From Limanda limanda (taxonomy: Eukaryota > Chordata > Actinopteri > Pleuronectiformes > Pleuronectidae): DNA of 64,000 nt. Numbering within the stretch: position 1 is the stretch's first letter; each line of letters starts with the position of its first letter. The translations under genes and the position numbers were made by a program. The notes beneath the pieces were generated by a model. The model ran no database searches. It was not told where the DNA came from and saw only the letters and a program-made list of their open reading frames with translations. Positions 45,557 to 56,312 of this stretch are shown piece after piece. The stretch covers positions 2,533,188-2,597,187 of the forward strand of contig NC_083642.1 of NCBI RefSeq assembly GCF_963576545.1, read 5' to 3'.

Positions 45557-47731
45557 AAATATAGTAAATAATAAAATGCAGCATTCAATTAATAATATTA
45601 CATATCATTTCTTATATTTCAAGGGAAAAGAAGTAAAGACAAATTGTCTTTGTGTCATCGTGAGGTTTGAGAAGTCGATCTGTGACTGACTCCACGTCAC
45701 GTCATGTGTCATATGTCATATCTGCGTGTTTAGCACAAGCGTGTTTTGAGTCATTTTTTCCATCTGGCTTAAGTCAAACACAGTGGGGGGGTCTGGGCAA
45801 CTGATCTCAGATCTGCATTACTGTGGCAGGTTGTTCATGTTTGTTCAGGGTTTGAGTTACATTCCATTGAGAGGAGTCACAAACTCATTATCAACCCATT
45901 GATAATGTGTTGATTTCTTATTCAGTGTCAACGTTTGTGAACTGCATTAGGATTCAGTCCTGAAACCAATCGGATCATTTAAACAAGAAAATGTGAATAA
46001 GCTGTAAGTTCTGTACAGGTGAGAGGTTCCAAACCACTTAGTGACCCTCAGTAGAGTTCAGTCCACTAAGACCCGACACTCTTAGATATCGGTCCACTAA
46101 ACGTGCCTGATTCTTATCATCTAGATCCAGAGATTCTTCTCTGGGACACTGATGAAGGAGGAGACTTCTCCTCCTGATCCTCCTGCTTGATGGGATCTTC
46201 TCATCTGTCACTCTGGCTCCTCCCTGCACCTCATCAACCTCCAGCTGTGACAGCATCTCGCAGACTGAGCATTCTTACACATCCGTCCCCTAAATGTGAC
46301 TGATTTCTTTCATCTGGATCCTGAGGTTATTCCCTGTGACATTGATGAAAATGTCAAATACAACAATGTCAAAGAAGACAGGTGGAGACGGGTGGAATCC
46401 ATAGATTCTTGTGTGGATCTGGATCAGGGGGCAGCCTGTTCATTAATTTCTCAGAGAATTAAGTGTAAATAGAACCAGGCTTGTTTAACGGAGTGATATT
46501 AACGAGTCTGTGCAATTTGGTGCAAACCCAAATGAGGATCCGGATCCAGAGGATGTAAACGTGGTGTCATCAGGAGGAGAAGTCTGATCTCCGAATGACA
46601 TTTGCACATTTATTACTCGTATTTCCTTATCGCAACAATTCCTTTTCCATCGGAGCTTCACATTCAGACAGGAGATAATTAAAATCAATGTGCAGTAAGT
46701 GGCTCCCGCTGCTGTAGCGCTGCACCGTGGAGCGGCTCACTCTGGAGAAAGGATGTCACCGCTCCGTGTTTCCAGTGGTGAAGCTTAAGTGGAATAACGT
46801 TAAATAATGTTAGTTCCAGCTTCACGTGAACCTTCTCTACAATGCCCTGAACTTCCTTTCAAATTCATTGTTACTTTGAAAAATAGGGTATAAAAACTGA
46901 TTTGATTTTTATCATTTATCTTTTTCAATTTCATCATTTTAATAAGAAATGTCTTCAAAACACTGACTACACGAGGGCTGAGAATATGGAATTGTATGGA
47001 TGCTACTACAAGAGTAAGAAGTGAGATATGAAAACAACAGCTCGCTCGTGTTTTCCAATATGAGAAGCAAGCAGAGATTGAAGGGTTTCAGGCGGAAGTC
47101 AGAGGTGACAGATGTAGTGAAGTGTCGACAACATCAAGCAGAGTCAGGGTCAGGAGACGCTGGGAAACCACAGAGGGCTGAACAAGGAGGTGGAGAAGAT
47201 GTGGAAAGTGAAGATAACAGTGGTTCCACCAGATTCTGGGAACAACGTCTGAGATCTTACACCAGAAGAACACAGTATGAAGATCATAAACATATTTTAT
47301 GTATAAGCAAGAAAGACAAAGACAGACAAACAAAACCATCAGCAGTCAAATATAAAATCCCTGGGTAAGAAATTCAGATGCTCAATCTGAGGAGGAAGAA
47401 AAACAGTTTTCTTTCTTCAACAATAAGCTTCTTAGTAAAGGTGAGAACTCGACAATCTGCCGCCAGCGTCTCAGATTCACACTCAGAGAAAACAAGAACA
47501 AATACAAACAACACAAGTGTCTTATCTGAATCTGTGACATGGTTTCATCTCTTCACTGCAGCTTGTTAATATGAGATTATTATTGTTTAGTTTAGATCCA
47601 GTTGTGTCCAAATTTAGTTCTGTACATAATTTGTGCAGTTTTACATCAGATATTTTCATTTCATGTTTTCACCTCTGTCCATTTGTTGGTTTGTTTGTTT
47701 GTGGGTAAGCAAAACCAACTGAACAGATCAG

Positions 47732-47810
47732 AATCAGAATCAGAATCAGAAAGGATTTATTGCCAGGTATGTTTACACCTACCTGGAATTTTATTTGGTG
47801 TGATATGTGT
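47732..47810 (-). mobile_element. Short LINE 3' tail
   Basis: TCAGAATCAGAATCAGAA, then GGATTTATTGCCAGGTATG and TTTACACCTACCTGGAATTT: third copy of the family at positions 1 and 24545. Confidence 0.75.
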
Positions 47811-47994
47811 CAGAGAAGGAAGGAAGCTGCTACATCTTGGTGCAGATCTTGGAATTCTTTTGAGCATTTTTCAACATTTTCACTGTTTTCTAGAAGAATA
47901 ATTCAATGATACTGATAAAACAAATCAGGCACATTTATGAAACTGGTGCAGCTTGAAACCGTCTCAATCTGTCCTCTGTGTTTTCTCTCTGCAG

Positions 47995-48048
47995 GTGGAG
48001 CTGTGCCGGTGCTAGCCTGAGCTCAGGGATGTGAGCGCACCAGTAAAC
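47995..48048 (+). other. kcng1: KCNG1 5'UTR (part)
   Basis: A TTTTCTCTCTGCAG acceptor immediately upstream suggests an exon beginning at 47995. An upstream out-of-frame ATG (48029) is followed at once by TGA. The leader exon upstream is not proven. Confidence 0.5.
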
Positions 48049-48822
48049 ATGACCCTGTTGGCGGGTGATGGCTCTGACTACGACTACAGCGCCCTGAGCT
48101 GCGACTCCGACACCTCCTTCAACCCCCCGCCCTTACAAGAGGAGGAGGCCCAGAAGGGAGTCTTCTACAAGAGGGCCCAGCGAGCTCCGGAGATCCACGA
48201 CGACACCCAACTGTCCAGCAGCCGCAAGCTGCACGCCATCATCAATGTGGGCGGCCTGCGCTACCAGCTGCCCTGGACGACCCTGGAGGACTTCCCCCTG
48301 TCCCGCCTGGGCCAGCTGCATCTCTGCAGCAGCTTCGACGAGATCATGGGCGTCTGCGACGACTACGACGTGACGCACAACGAGTTCTTCTTCGACCGAA
48401 GCCCTTGTGCCTTCCGCACCATCCTGACCTTCCTGCGGGCGGGGAAGCTGCGGTCCCTCAGGGCCATGTGCGCCCTGTCCTTCAGGGAGGAGCTGCTCTA
48501 CTGGGGGGTGCCCGAGGAGAACCTGGAGTGGTGCTGCCGCCGGCGCCTGCTGCAGTGCGTGGAGGAGATGGAGGCCATGGAGAGGGCGGAGGAGGAGGAG
48601 GAGCTCCTGGAGGACCTGTTGGATTCAGACTCCGGCCACAGGGAGGTCGCAGGAGAGTCCAGGGTCAGCCGCTGCATGGGCAAGCTGAGGGACATGGTGG
48701 AGAGGCCGCACTCGGGCCTGCCGGGGAAGATCTTCGCCTGCTTGTCGGTGTTGTTCGTCACCATCACGGCCGTCAACCTCTCCATCAGCACCATGCCGGC
48801 CATGAGGGAGGAGGAGGAGGCG
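48049..48822 (+). CDS. kcng1: KCNG1 (Kv6.1) exon: N-terminus, T1 domain and S1
   Basis: First coding exon (258 residues) of the modulatory Kv subunit. It starts MTLLAGDGSDYDYSALSC, matching the known Kv6.1 N-terminus; ATG at 48049 has A at -3. The T1 tetramerisation domain spans about residues 62-165 (INVGGLRYQLPWTTL, CDDYDVTHNEFFFDR, FLRAGKLRSLRAMCALSF). Of the T1 zinc motif H-X5-C-X20-CC, C141, C162 and C163 are present but the histidine position is Arg135, as I recall for mammalian Kv6.1. An acidic linker (EEEEELLEDLLDSDSG) precedes MVERPHSGLPGKIFA and S1 (about 226-247). Ends at GAGGCG|GTGAGT in phase 0. Confidence 0.95.
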
Positions 48823-51421
48823 GTGAGTGGAAGGACACGTCACGTTTGTCTGTATGTGGAGCGAATATCTGAGGAACCCTTCATCTTATTGGCTTCAGAC
48901 TTAGTATGTGGATTTTAGATTACCAGAGAAAGTCTAGAGCTGAATCTGGTGCGATTTGGACACGAAATACGTTCAATATGAATAAAAACTAAAACTTTCT
49001 ATGCTTTAAAGGGACTCTTACCTTTGTGGCATTTGAGAATTACAGCACATTCGAATCATCCCGCCTTCCTCCAATGCCCCACCCCCTCGTTCCCATCCGC
49101 GGTGTTTTTTCTTTTGTTTTTCCCCCTGGGAGCGGCTGTTTCAGTACGCCGTGGACCACTTTGGTCTGCCATCGTCAGTCGCTACGGTCGCTACGGTCGC
49201 TACTCGCTACTGTCTGCCGTGGAATCAAAACAAACCCTCTAGTTGAGGACCCGCCTTGATGACGCGGGCCCGAATGCGCCACAAGAAGCAGACGGGCTTC
49301 CTGTCTGTTTCCATGCAGCAAACAGACAGGTCTGTCGGCCAATAAGGTCCTTCGGTCCGAAGAATTTTATTGGTTGAAGTTTTCACTAAATATTACGAGA
49401 GTGAAATAATTGTTTGTTTTAACTCCTGGTGGGTCTGTCTTGCATTTTAGAGTGTCATTACCTTATTAATACCAATTTAACCTTATCCACAAAAAGTGTA
49501 AAAATGCAACAAAGGTAAGAGTCCCTTTAATGCTTTATAACAAATGGAATTACAGAGCTTTTAAATACGAAAAGTTGTGAACTTGTGTGTGACGATCGTG
49601 TCTGTAAATCATTAACTATAAACTCTTCAGTGCAGATGAACCAGGAAGGATGAACACAAAGTTCCAGGGGAAAAAGCTGCTGCATAAAAAGTTAAAAAAC
49701 TTGTTCATGTGAAAGTTCAAGCAAAGATCCAAACTCCATCGCCTGCTGGGAAATTATCTTGTGTTCCTAATTTCAAACCTTCATAAAACATAAAGACACT
49801 AAAGTATTTATTCAACGACCCTTTGATTCCCGACGTGGTGGAAAGATTGGATTAGTCTGTGTTGCTGCAGCGGCTTTTAAATTAAGTTGCATTCAAAAGC
49901 AAAAACGGAGGTAAAGTGATGTGTTATGTTCCAAAGCAGTTATTAAAATTCCTCGTTGTGGCACATTTCATGTGTCAAGTCCTTTTGAACGAAGCTGCAG
50001 AGAGACGCGTGTGAACCGGGTGTTTGGCCTGATTAGAGAAAAACATATTTGAAGTCTTCAGTCAGCTTTCATGAAACGCTTTCATTAATACGTCTGAATT
50101 CAATCACCACCATAATAAGCAGCCTGGTCCCGTCACGTCGGAGGAAAATTGAATATTTGAGCCACTCACTTAATTCTCTTGTGTTTATATGCAAACAGGG
50201 TTTTAATGAATTTCTTTTATATGTTTTTGCTGAAAAAAATTCTGCTTTGGAAAGAAATGTCACTGCCGCAGCTTCTCTCTACATATTTGAGAAGAGAAAA
50301 ACAAAATCTGGACCATGTTAATTTGAAAGTAACATCAAGTGTTTAAGTCTCAGACATTGTTCTAAATCTGTGTCTTTTTTTGTCAATAAACATCAATAAA
50401 CCAAGCACAAATAAATGGGTCAAGAAAAAGCAAACAGGAAATAAAAGATCCAGATTTATAGATGGACAAATCAGTCCTCTAAATCCGCCTGATTATTCTC
50501 ATCAAGATCCATTTAAATATTCTCTGAGAAATTAATGTAAATGTGGGAAAACTTTAAAGACTCAAAATGTTAAAGAAAGTCAAAAGAAATTCTTGGATCC
50601 TTCCACCAAGTTTCTGTCCAGTAGTTTTTGCACAATTCTGCTAAAACTAACTAACTAACTCAAAATAAGTAGATGACACCATCGTCTCCTCGGTGGAACA
50701 GTGATTTCAGAGGAAGTCATAAGCAGAAATATACATACTTGACCTGAGTTGCTTTCACACTCTCATTCTATCTCATTAAAAGTGTTGATAATCTCATTCT
50801 AACAGCTCTTTCTTTCTTTACGCCCAGACAAGAAAGTGTTGCATTGAAAGTGTTCCAGTGTCAGACTGAGCACAGGTTTAAAGATATTCTCCCCTGAAAT
50901 GGCCTCAAAGGCTCTGGGACACGAACTGTGAGCTTTGAGAAGCTTTAACGATCTGAATCAGCCTCATTTCTGTCTTATGACAAAACTTCTTCAAACATAA
51001 GTCACTAAAGAAAGCAGGAAAACACAAGTGATGAGGTTTTTAGGGCAATAACACGTCATGCATAATGATAAGCAAAAAAAACATTATTCATGTCTTTGGC
51101 AGAACATTTTCAGAGGATGAAGACTTACTGTTTGCATTCTGTGTTTTTTCTTTTAATTTCTCAACTCCTTTTCTTTTTATTATGTGTTCTTATTTTGTAT
51201 AAAACTAAAACTATGAGAGTTTTTTTAATATATTTTATTTTTTAACCCTAACCCTATACAAATAATTGAGATTTGTCTGGAATATTTAAAAGCACAGTTT
51301 GGGTGCAGGCACATTTATTTTCTTTTTCCTTTCTTTGCCTTACACTGTGCTTCACATTTCAGTGGCTCCCCCTAGTGACCACAGTGAGCACTTACACCCG
51401 CTCTGCTCCTTCCCTCACCAG
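48823..51421 (+). other. kcng1: KCNG1 intron (2.6 kb)
   Basis: Bounded by GTGAGT and CCTCACCAG. Holds a 523-bp inverted-repeat element (49007-49529); the rest is unique AT-rich sequence without a recognisable exon. Confidence 0.9.
49007..49529. mobile_element. DNA transposon (MITE) in the KCNG1 intron
   Basis: TAAAGGGACTCTTACCTTTG at 49007 is matched by CAAAGGTAAGAGTCCCTTTA ending 49529, a 20-bp perfect terminal inverted repeat. ATGCTT flanks both ends directly (49001-49006 and 49530-49535), suggesting a 6-bp target duplication. An internal GTCGCTACGGTCGCTACGGT tandem is present. No transposase. Confidence 0.9.
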
Positions 51422-52168
51422 GGCACCTGCTCCCGGATGTGCTACAACATCTTCATCGTGGAGACGGTGTGCGTGGCCTGGTTCTCCCTGGAGTTCACCC
51501 TGCGCTTCATCCAGGACCGCAGCAAGCTGACCTTCCTGCGCCAGCCGCTGAACCTCATCGACGTGGTGGCCATCTTGCCGTACTACATCACCCTGGTGGT
51601 GGACAGCACCTCCAAGGGCGAGAAGCGCCTGGGCTCCGGCAGCAGCTACCTGGACAAAGTGGGCCTGGTGCTGCGGGTCCTGAGGGCCCTGCGCATCCTC
51701 TACGTGATGAGGCTGGCTCGCCACTCGCTGGGCCTGCAGACGCTCGGCCTCACCGCACGCCGCTGCACGCGGGAGTTCGGACTGCTCCTCCTCTTCCTGT
51801 GCGTGGCCATCGCACTCTACTCCCCCTTGCTGTACCTGATTGAGAACGAGATGGCCGCCACGCAGGAGTTCACCAGCATCCCTGCCACCTACTGGTGGGC
51901 GGTCATCACCATGACGACGGTGGGCTACGGGGACATGGTGCCGAGGAGCATCCCGGGGCAGGTGGTGGCGCTGAGCAGCATCCTGAGCGGGATCCTGCTC
52001 ATGGCCTTCCCCGTCACCTCCATCTTCCACACCTTCTCGCGCTCCTACGTGGAGCTGAAGCAGGAGCAGCAGCGGCTGCTGCAGAGGAGGACGCACTTCC
52101 TGCTGCGCCACCGCATGGCCGGCCTGGGCAGCAGCCTCTCCTTAGAGAGCGACATGCTGTCCCCCTAG
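51422..52168 (+). CDS. kcng1: KCNG1 (Kv6.1) exon: S2 to C-terminus
   Basis: Second coding exon, residues 259-506, in phase with the first; the protein is close to the mammalian Kv6.1 length (about 513). It encodes S2 (about 268-290), S3 (FLRQPLNLIDVVAILPYYI), the S4 voltage sensor (VLRVLRALRILYVMRLARHS, 341-360), S5, the pore with TVGYGD (424-429) and S6. In S6 the Pro-X-Pro gating hinge is PVT (455-457), as in silent Kv subunits. By family knowledge Kv6.1 makes no current alone but joins Kv2 subunits and shifts their gating. Stop TAG at 52166-52168. Confidence 0.95.
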   Translation, partial: GTCSRMCYNIFIVETVCVAWFSLEFTLRFIQDRSKLTFLRQPLNLIDVVAILPYYITLVVDSTSKGEKRLGSGSSYLDKVGLVLRVLRALRILYVMRLARHSLGLQTLGLTARRCTREFGLLLLFLCVAIALYSPLLYLIENEMAATQEFTSIPATYWWAVITMTTVGYGDMVPRSIPGQVVALSSILSGILLMAFPVTSIFHTFSRSYVELKQEQQRLLQRRTHFLLRHRMAGLGSSLSLESDMLSP

Positions 52169-52243
52169 GGTCGGACCCCGGGGACAGGGACCACTGAGAC
52201 GGGTGGACAGAACGAGAGGGGGAGAGGGAGTCAACGTGTCTTT
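52169..52243 (+). other. kcng1: KCNG1 3'UTR, proximal part
   Basis: Only about 75 bp of apparently native sequence follow the stop before the inverted-repeat element begins. The first AATAAA downstream (52395-52400) is inside that element. Confidence 0.5.
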
Positions 52244-52394
52244 AAGGGAAAGTCCACTGAAAAATGAGAATCTTTTGAGAAAGAATTGAAGAAGTGCTTG
52301 AGTTCACAAAACACTTAAGGAGTCTTAGGGGTAAACAGTGTCAGAGGCCAAATCCAATACAATTGAAGTTAATGGGGACCACTTCCTCAAACGT

Positions 52395-52400
52395 AATAAA
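52395..52400 (+). terminator. Possible transposon-supplied KCNG1 poly(A) signal
   Basis: First AATAAA after the KCNG1 stop (about 230 bp downstream), located in the transposon. Others follow near 52825 and 53424. Use is unproven. Confidence 0.3.
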
Positions 52401-52427
52401 ACAACATAAAAAAACACAACATACCTC

Positions 52428-52954
52428 TGAAGTATATTCTGGGCAGCCGAAAGGTACCTGTGTTCTAGAAGTCGATGATGAAGGAAACGAACGCGGACCC
52501 AGTACTTACAAGTATAATAATGTTTATTACACAGAAGTTTCACAGGTCAGGACGAGCTCTACAACTCGGAGAAATCACCCAAGGACCAAATAGTGAAGTC
52601 TGACCAGCCGTGGTCTCACACACATTATATAGAGAGGTTAGTTCCACCCATGACTTTGGGTATTATGCCATCCCACCTTAGGCCTTCTGCCTAAATAAGG
52701 AGGTGTTTTGTACATGAAGATCAAAATGCAATGGTCAAGGATCTTCCCTTCACCTCCATCCATTTGCTGGTCAGGGGTTATTCCCTAGGTCAAAGGTCCT
52801 TCCAAAGGGAGAGAGACCTACTTGAATAAACATCTGGAGGACTCTCTGGGAATGTCTGAGAGTCACGAAGATAAGCATCATATATATCAGCCTGTCATTG
52901 TATTCAAACACATGCTAAAATCATTTACTCTAGTGAATACAAGACATAACGACA
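52428..52954 (-). mobile_element. Solo LTR of a retrotransposon (copy 2)
   Basis: Relative of 11435-11930. The + strand begins TGAAGTATATTCTGG and ends AACGACA, with CCTC on both sides (52424-52427, 52955-52958) as a likely 4-bp target duplication. The minus strand again carries TATATAA upstream of AATAAACATTATTATACTTG. It differs from copy 1 by an insertion (near 52649) and many substitutions, so the copies are not recent. Confidence 0.75.
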
Positions 52955-53162
52955 CCTCCAAACTGCTCCTGTGGTGTCGTCCAAGTGTCCTCAAGCCCCG
53001 ACATTCAAATTCAACTCCAAACTGCGTCATTACCACCAAATTTTATCCATTTACTTCAACTGTTTTGGATTTGGCCTCTGCCACGGTTTACGCCTGAGAC
53101 TCCTGAAGTGATTAGTGAGTAGATAATGACTGAATTTTCATTTTTGGGTGAACCATCCCTTC

Positions 53163-55320
53163 AAGAACAACAGGTGTACAGTTTACAATGTTTATTTTTC
53201 TTCCCAGAAATGCAGCCTCGCTCTGTAGCTTTGATTCAACATGAAGAATCTACAAAAAGAGGAAAAGAGGAAGAGGAGCAGATTTCGTAGTCACAGAATC
53301 TTAAGTCAAATTTACAAAAATGACACTTAAACTTCATGAAAACTATTAAAACATTAAGATCTTTACCTTTAGTCATATGTTGAAATTAATTGTGATTCAG
53401 ATGTGAAATAAGTGAATTGACATAATAAATAAGAAGAATTCAAGCGGGGGGGTTCTGACCCAACGACAATGTGCTGTGTTCCCTGATTAGATGTTGTGCT
53501 GGAGTTGTTGATTTGTGTTTGGATGGAGTTTCTCTCTCAGCTCTAATGTGACCCTCAACCCCCCCCCCCCCACTCTCCAGCGTCCACACATTAATTATCA
53601 CGAGCTGATTGTCCTCCTCCTTCTCCTCGAGGTTTTTTCACATTATGCAGTTTTTAAACACTTTTGGACAGTTTGAAGATTGCATTATTATCGTGCTTGT
53701 AATTACTGCAGTTGCTGTGCATAGCTGTTTATAAGTTTCTCTCCTTAAAGTGGATTTAAACTGAAATCTGTATTTTGTGAATCTCATTGTTTCATTGTTG
53801 TGTCTTATTTCTCAGTTTTTTTTAAAGTTCTACACAACAACACGAGTGACGACACGTGTGAGGTTCAGAGACAGTTCAGCAACAAAGTGACACAACACTG
53901 AACACTACACAGCAGCACACTACACAAACTGCTCTGAACAAAGGTTCACTTCCCGCTTCTTCCTCAAATACTCATCATAACAGAAGTGGAATAACCACAG
54001 TGTGGTTGCTGCAGTTTCAGTCTCGTACATTTCGTTTCCAGACTCCCATGAGGTCACCACGACCTTTGACCTTTGTCCACTGACGTGTAGACATTAACCT
54101 TTAAGTCCGAGTAACGACTGGTGAAAAGTTGATGGAATTAAAATCAAATTTGAACAAATTCCATGGATATTGAGATATTTAGTTCATAAAAATGTGACGG
54201 ACGTACGATCAACCTGAAAACAATTACACCTCTGACCTCAGGGTGGCGCTGTAGCTGCATATTCTGTCTGCTGCACAATAAAATAGATTTTTAGCCATTT
54301 TCCAAGCTGTGCCTCTGTTATTAACTGTACTTTCATTAAGCATTAATTTTTCAGATTCATATTCTTCACAAAAAAATAGAATAACTTTAGATAATATGGT
54401 TTTGTCTAAATTCATCAGTTTCTAATGACTTTTCATAATAATATAAGTTTCACAAGGCATTTTATATTTATATTTTTGATCTTTAAGCCCATTTTAAATC
54501 ATTTTAAAAGTAGATACTTAACTTCTAGCATTGTGTTGTTACATTGTAGCGCTTGATGTTAAAGGGTGTAATTACTTCTTCGGCCACTAAGAGCCGCTGT
54601 AGTTTTCAGGTCCAAAACTCGTGTGCCAGGGTCCCGCTGCCTCCTCTGAACAGCAGGGGGCAGCATCGTGTCATCGTGTGGAGGAGAGAGAAGAAGAAGC
54701 TCCTCACTCAAATTGGTGATCATAAAAACATTATTGATTATTTTAATATCAGGTGTTTAATTTATCTTAACGGCTCTACATTAGAAGGGTCCTATTTGAG
54801 ATTATCCTTCCTTCCTTTCTTTACTACTCCCATGTTTCCTTGCTTCTTTATTTCCTCCCCTCTTTTTCTGTTAATTTCCTTCCTAATTTCCTTATTTCCT
54901 TATTTCATTAATTCTCTGTCCTAACTTCCATTTGTCCTTATCACCTTTCCAAGATCCCTCTTTTTTCCTTATTTCCTTCCTGACTTCCTTCATTTATTCC
55001 TTCCTTTATTACCTCCTGCCACGTTTCCTTGCTTCCTTATTGCTTTCATTTCCTCTCCTCCTTCTCTTTTCTTATTTCCTTCCTAATTTCCCTATTTCCT
55101 TTTTGTGTTTCATTCTCTGTCCTTACTTCCATCCCTCCTTATCAACTTCCTAATTATTCCTTTCTTTATAATCTTTGACTTTGGGCTCAGATTTAACCTC
55201 TCCCTCTCTCTCGGGGTGGGCGGGGCTCCGGTGAAAACGCCACTAAACTAAATCAAAGGTCGATTATGCACGAAACGATCCAACCAATGAGAGGCTGTAA
55301 TGATGCGCAGGCCCCGCCCC
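53163..55320. other. Intergenic, no gene recognised
   Basis: Unique AT-rich sequence; 54800-55170 is a TTCC-rich tract with an internal duplication of about 190 bp (TTTCCTTGCTTC near 54836 and TTTCCTTGCTTC near 55024). No exon seen. Confidence 0.75.
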
Positions 55321-55326
55321 TTGCCC

Positions 55327-55400
<74 letters not shown>
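55327..55400. repeat. (TC)n microsatellite
   Basis: About 36 uninterrupted TC units. Confidence 0.96.
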
Positions 55401-55402
<2 letters not shown>

Positions 55403-55446
55403 TCTCTGTGTTTAGGTGTTTTTTAGCTCGTCCCTGCACAAGAACC

Positions 55447-55893
<447 letters not shown>

Positions 55894-55894
55894 G

Positions 55895-56146
55895 TGCGTC
55901 ATGCCGGGCCGCTCCTCCTCCTCCTCTTCCTCCTCCTCCTCCTCCTCCTCCTCCTCCTCCTCCAGCTGAATGGGATCCCTGCGCCTCGGTGGCTCGGTTC
56001 GGATCCTCCGGCCTCTGATCCGGATCCTGTGATCTTTTAAACCCTGCGGATCTCTTCCCTCATGGTCCGGTCCTGATCCTGAACGTTTCTTCAGACCTGA
56101 TCCTCGGAGGAGAAGAGGCCACAGCTCCTGGAACCCGCGCGTCCGG
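55895..56146 (+). promoter_or_regulatory. Candidate promoter/5' noncoding exon of an unidentified gene
   Basis: After the TC tract the sequence becomes GC- and CpG-rich with repeated GATCC/GATCCT motifs and ends GCGCGTCCGG|GTGAGT, a strong donor at 56147. It holds two short upstream-type frames: MPGR followed by poly-Ser (from 55902), and MGSLRLGGSVRILRPLIRIL just after it. These traits suit the first exon of a gene extending right, but no coding exon was recognised up to 64000. The gene's identity is unknown. Confidence 0.35.
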
Positions 56147-56245
56147 GTGAGTGCTCCTCGCTCCTGCTCCTCAGAGACACATGAAGGATCTGCGAGATGT
56201 TTCAGATCAGCTGAGCTTCTCTCTGAGGGTCATCCTCACAGGTCA

Positions 56246-56246
<1 letters not shown>

Positions 56247-56310
<64 letters not shown>
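56247..56310. repeat. (CA)n microsatellite
   Basis: About 31 CA units. Confidence 0.96.

Positions 56311-56312
<2 letters not shown>

Larger units (their letters stand above)
37018..47994. other. Intergenic or KCNG1 5' intron
   Basis: No coding exon recognised. Contains a LINE piece (38638-39150), poly-G tracts (40606-40645, 41581-41621), a pyrimidine satellite (41740-43680), a SINE (44485-44705), a 263-bp hAT MITE (45294-45556) and a short LINE tail (47732-47810). Confidence 0.7.
52244..53162. mobile_element. Long-TIR DNA transposon containing a nested LTR
   Basis: Left arm about 52244-52381 and right arm about 53047-53162 are inverted copies: AAGGGAAAGTCCACTGAAAA against TTTTTGGGTGAACCATCCCTT; TTAAGGAGTCTTAGGGGTAA against the inverse TTTACGCCTGAGACTCCTGA; and GAGGCCAAATCC against GGATTTGGCCTC. 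The AAGGGA...GTTCACCCAAAAATGA end is a frequent teleost transposon terminus. TTAA/TCAA at the edges might be a target site. No transposase frame; an LTR is inserted in the centre. Confidence 0.8.

Noticed and set aside
48031..48048. KCNG1 start at GTG 48031, giving an N-terminus six residues longer
   Set aside because: The codon is GTG, not ATG, and the family N-terminus (MTLL...) begins at ATG 48049 with a good context.
51245..51256. Telomere-like AACCCTAACCCT
   Set aside because: Only two units in an AT-rich intron; too short to mean an interstitial telomere.
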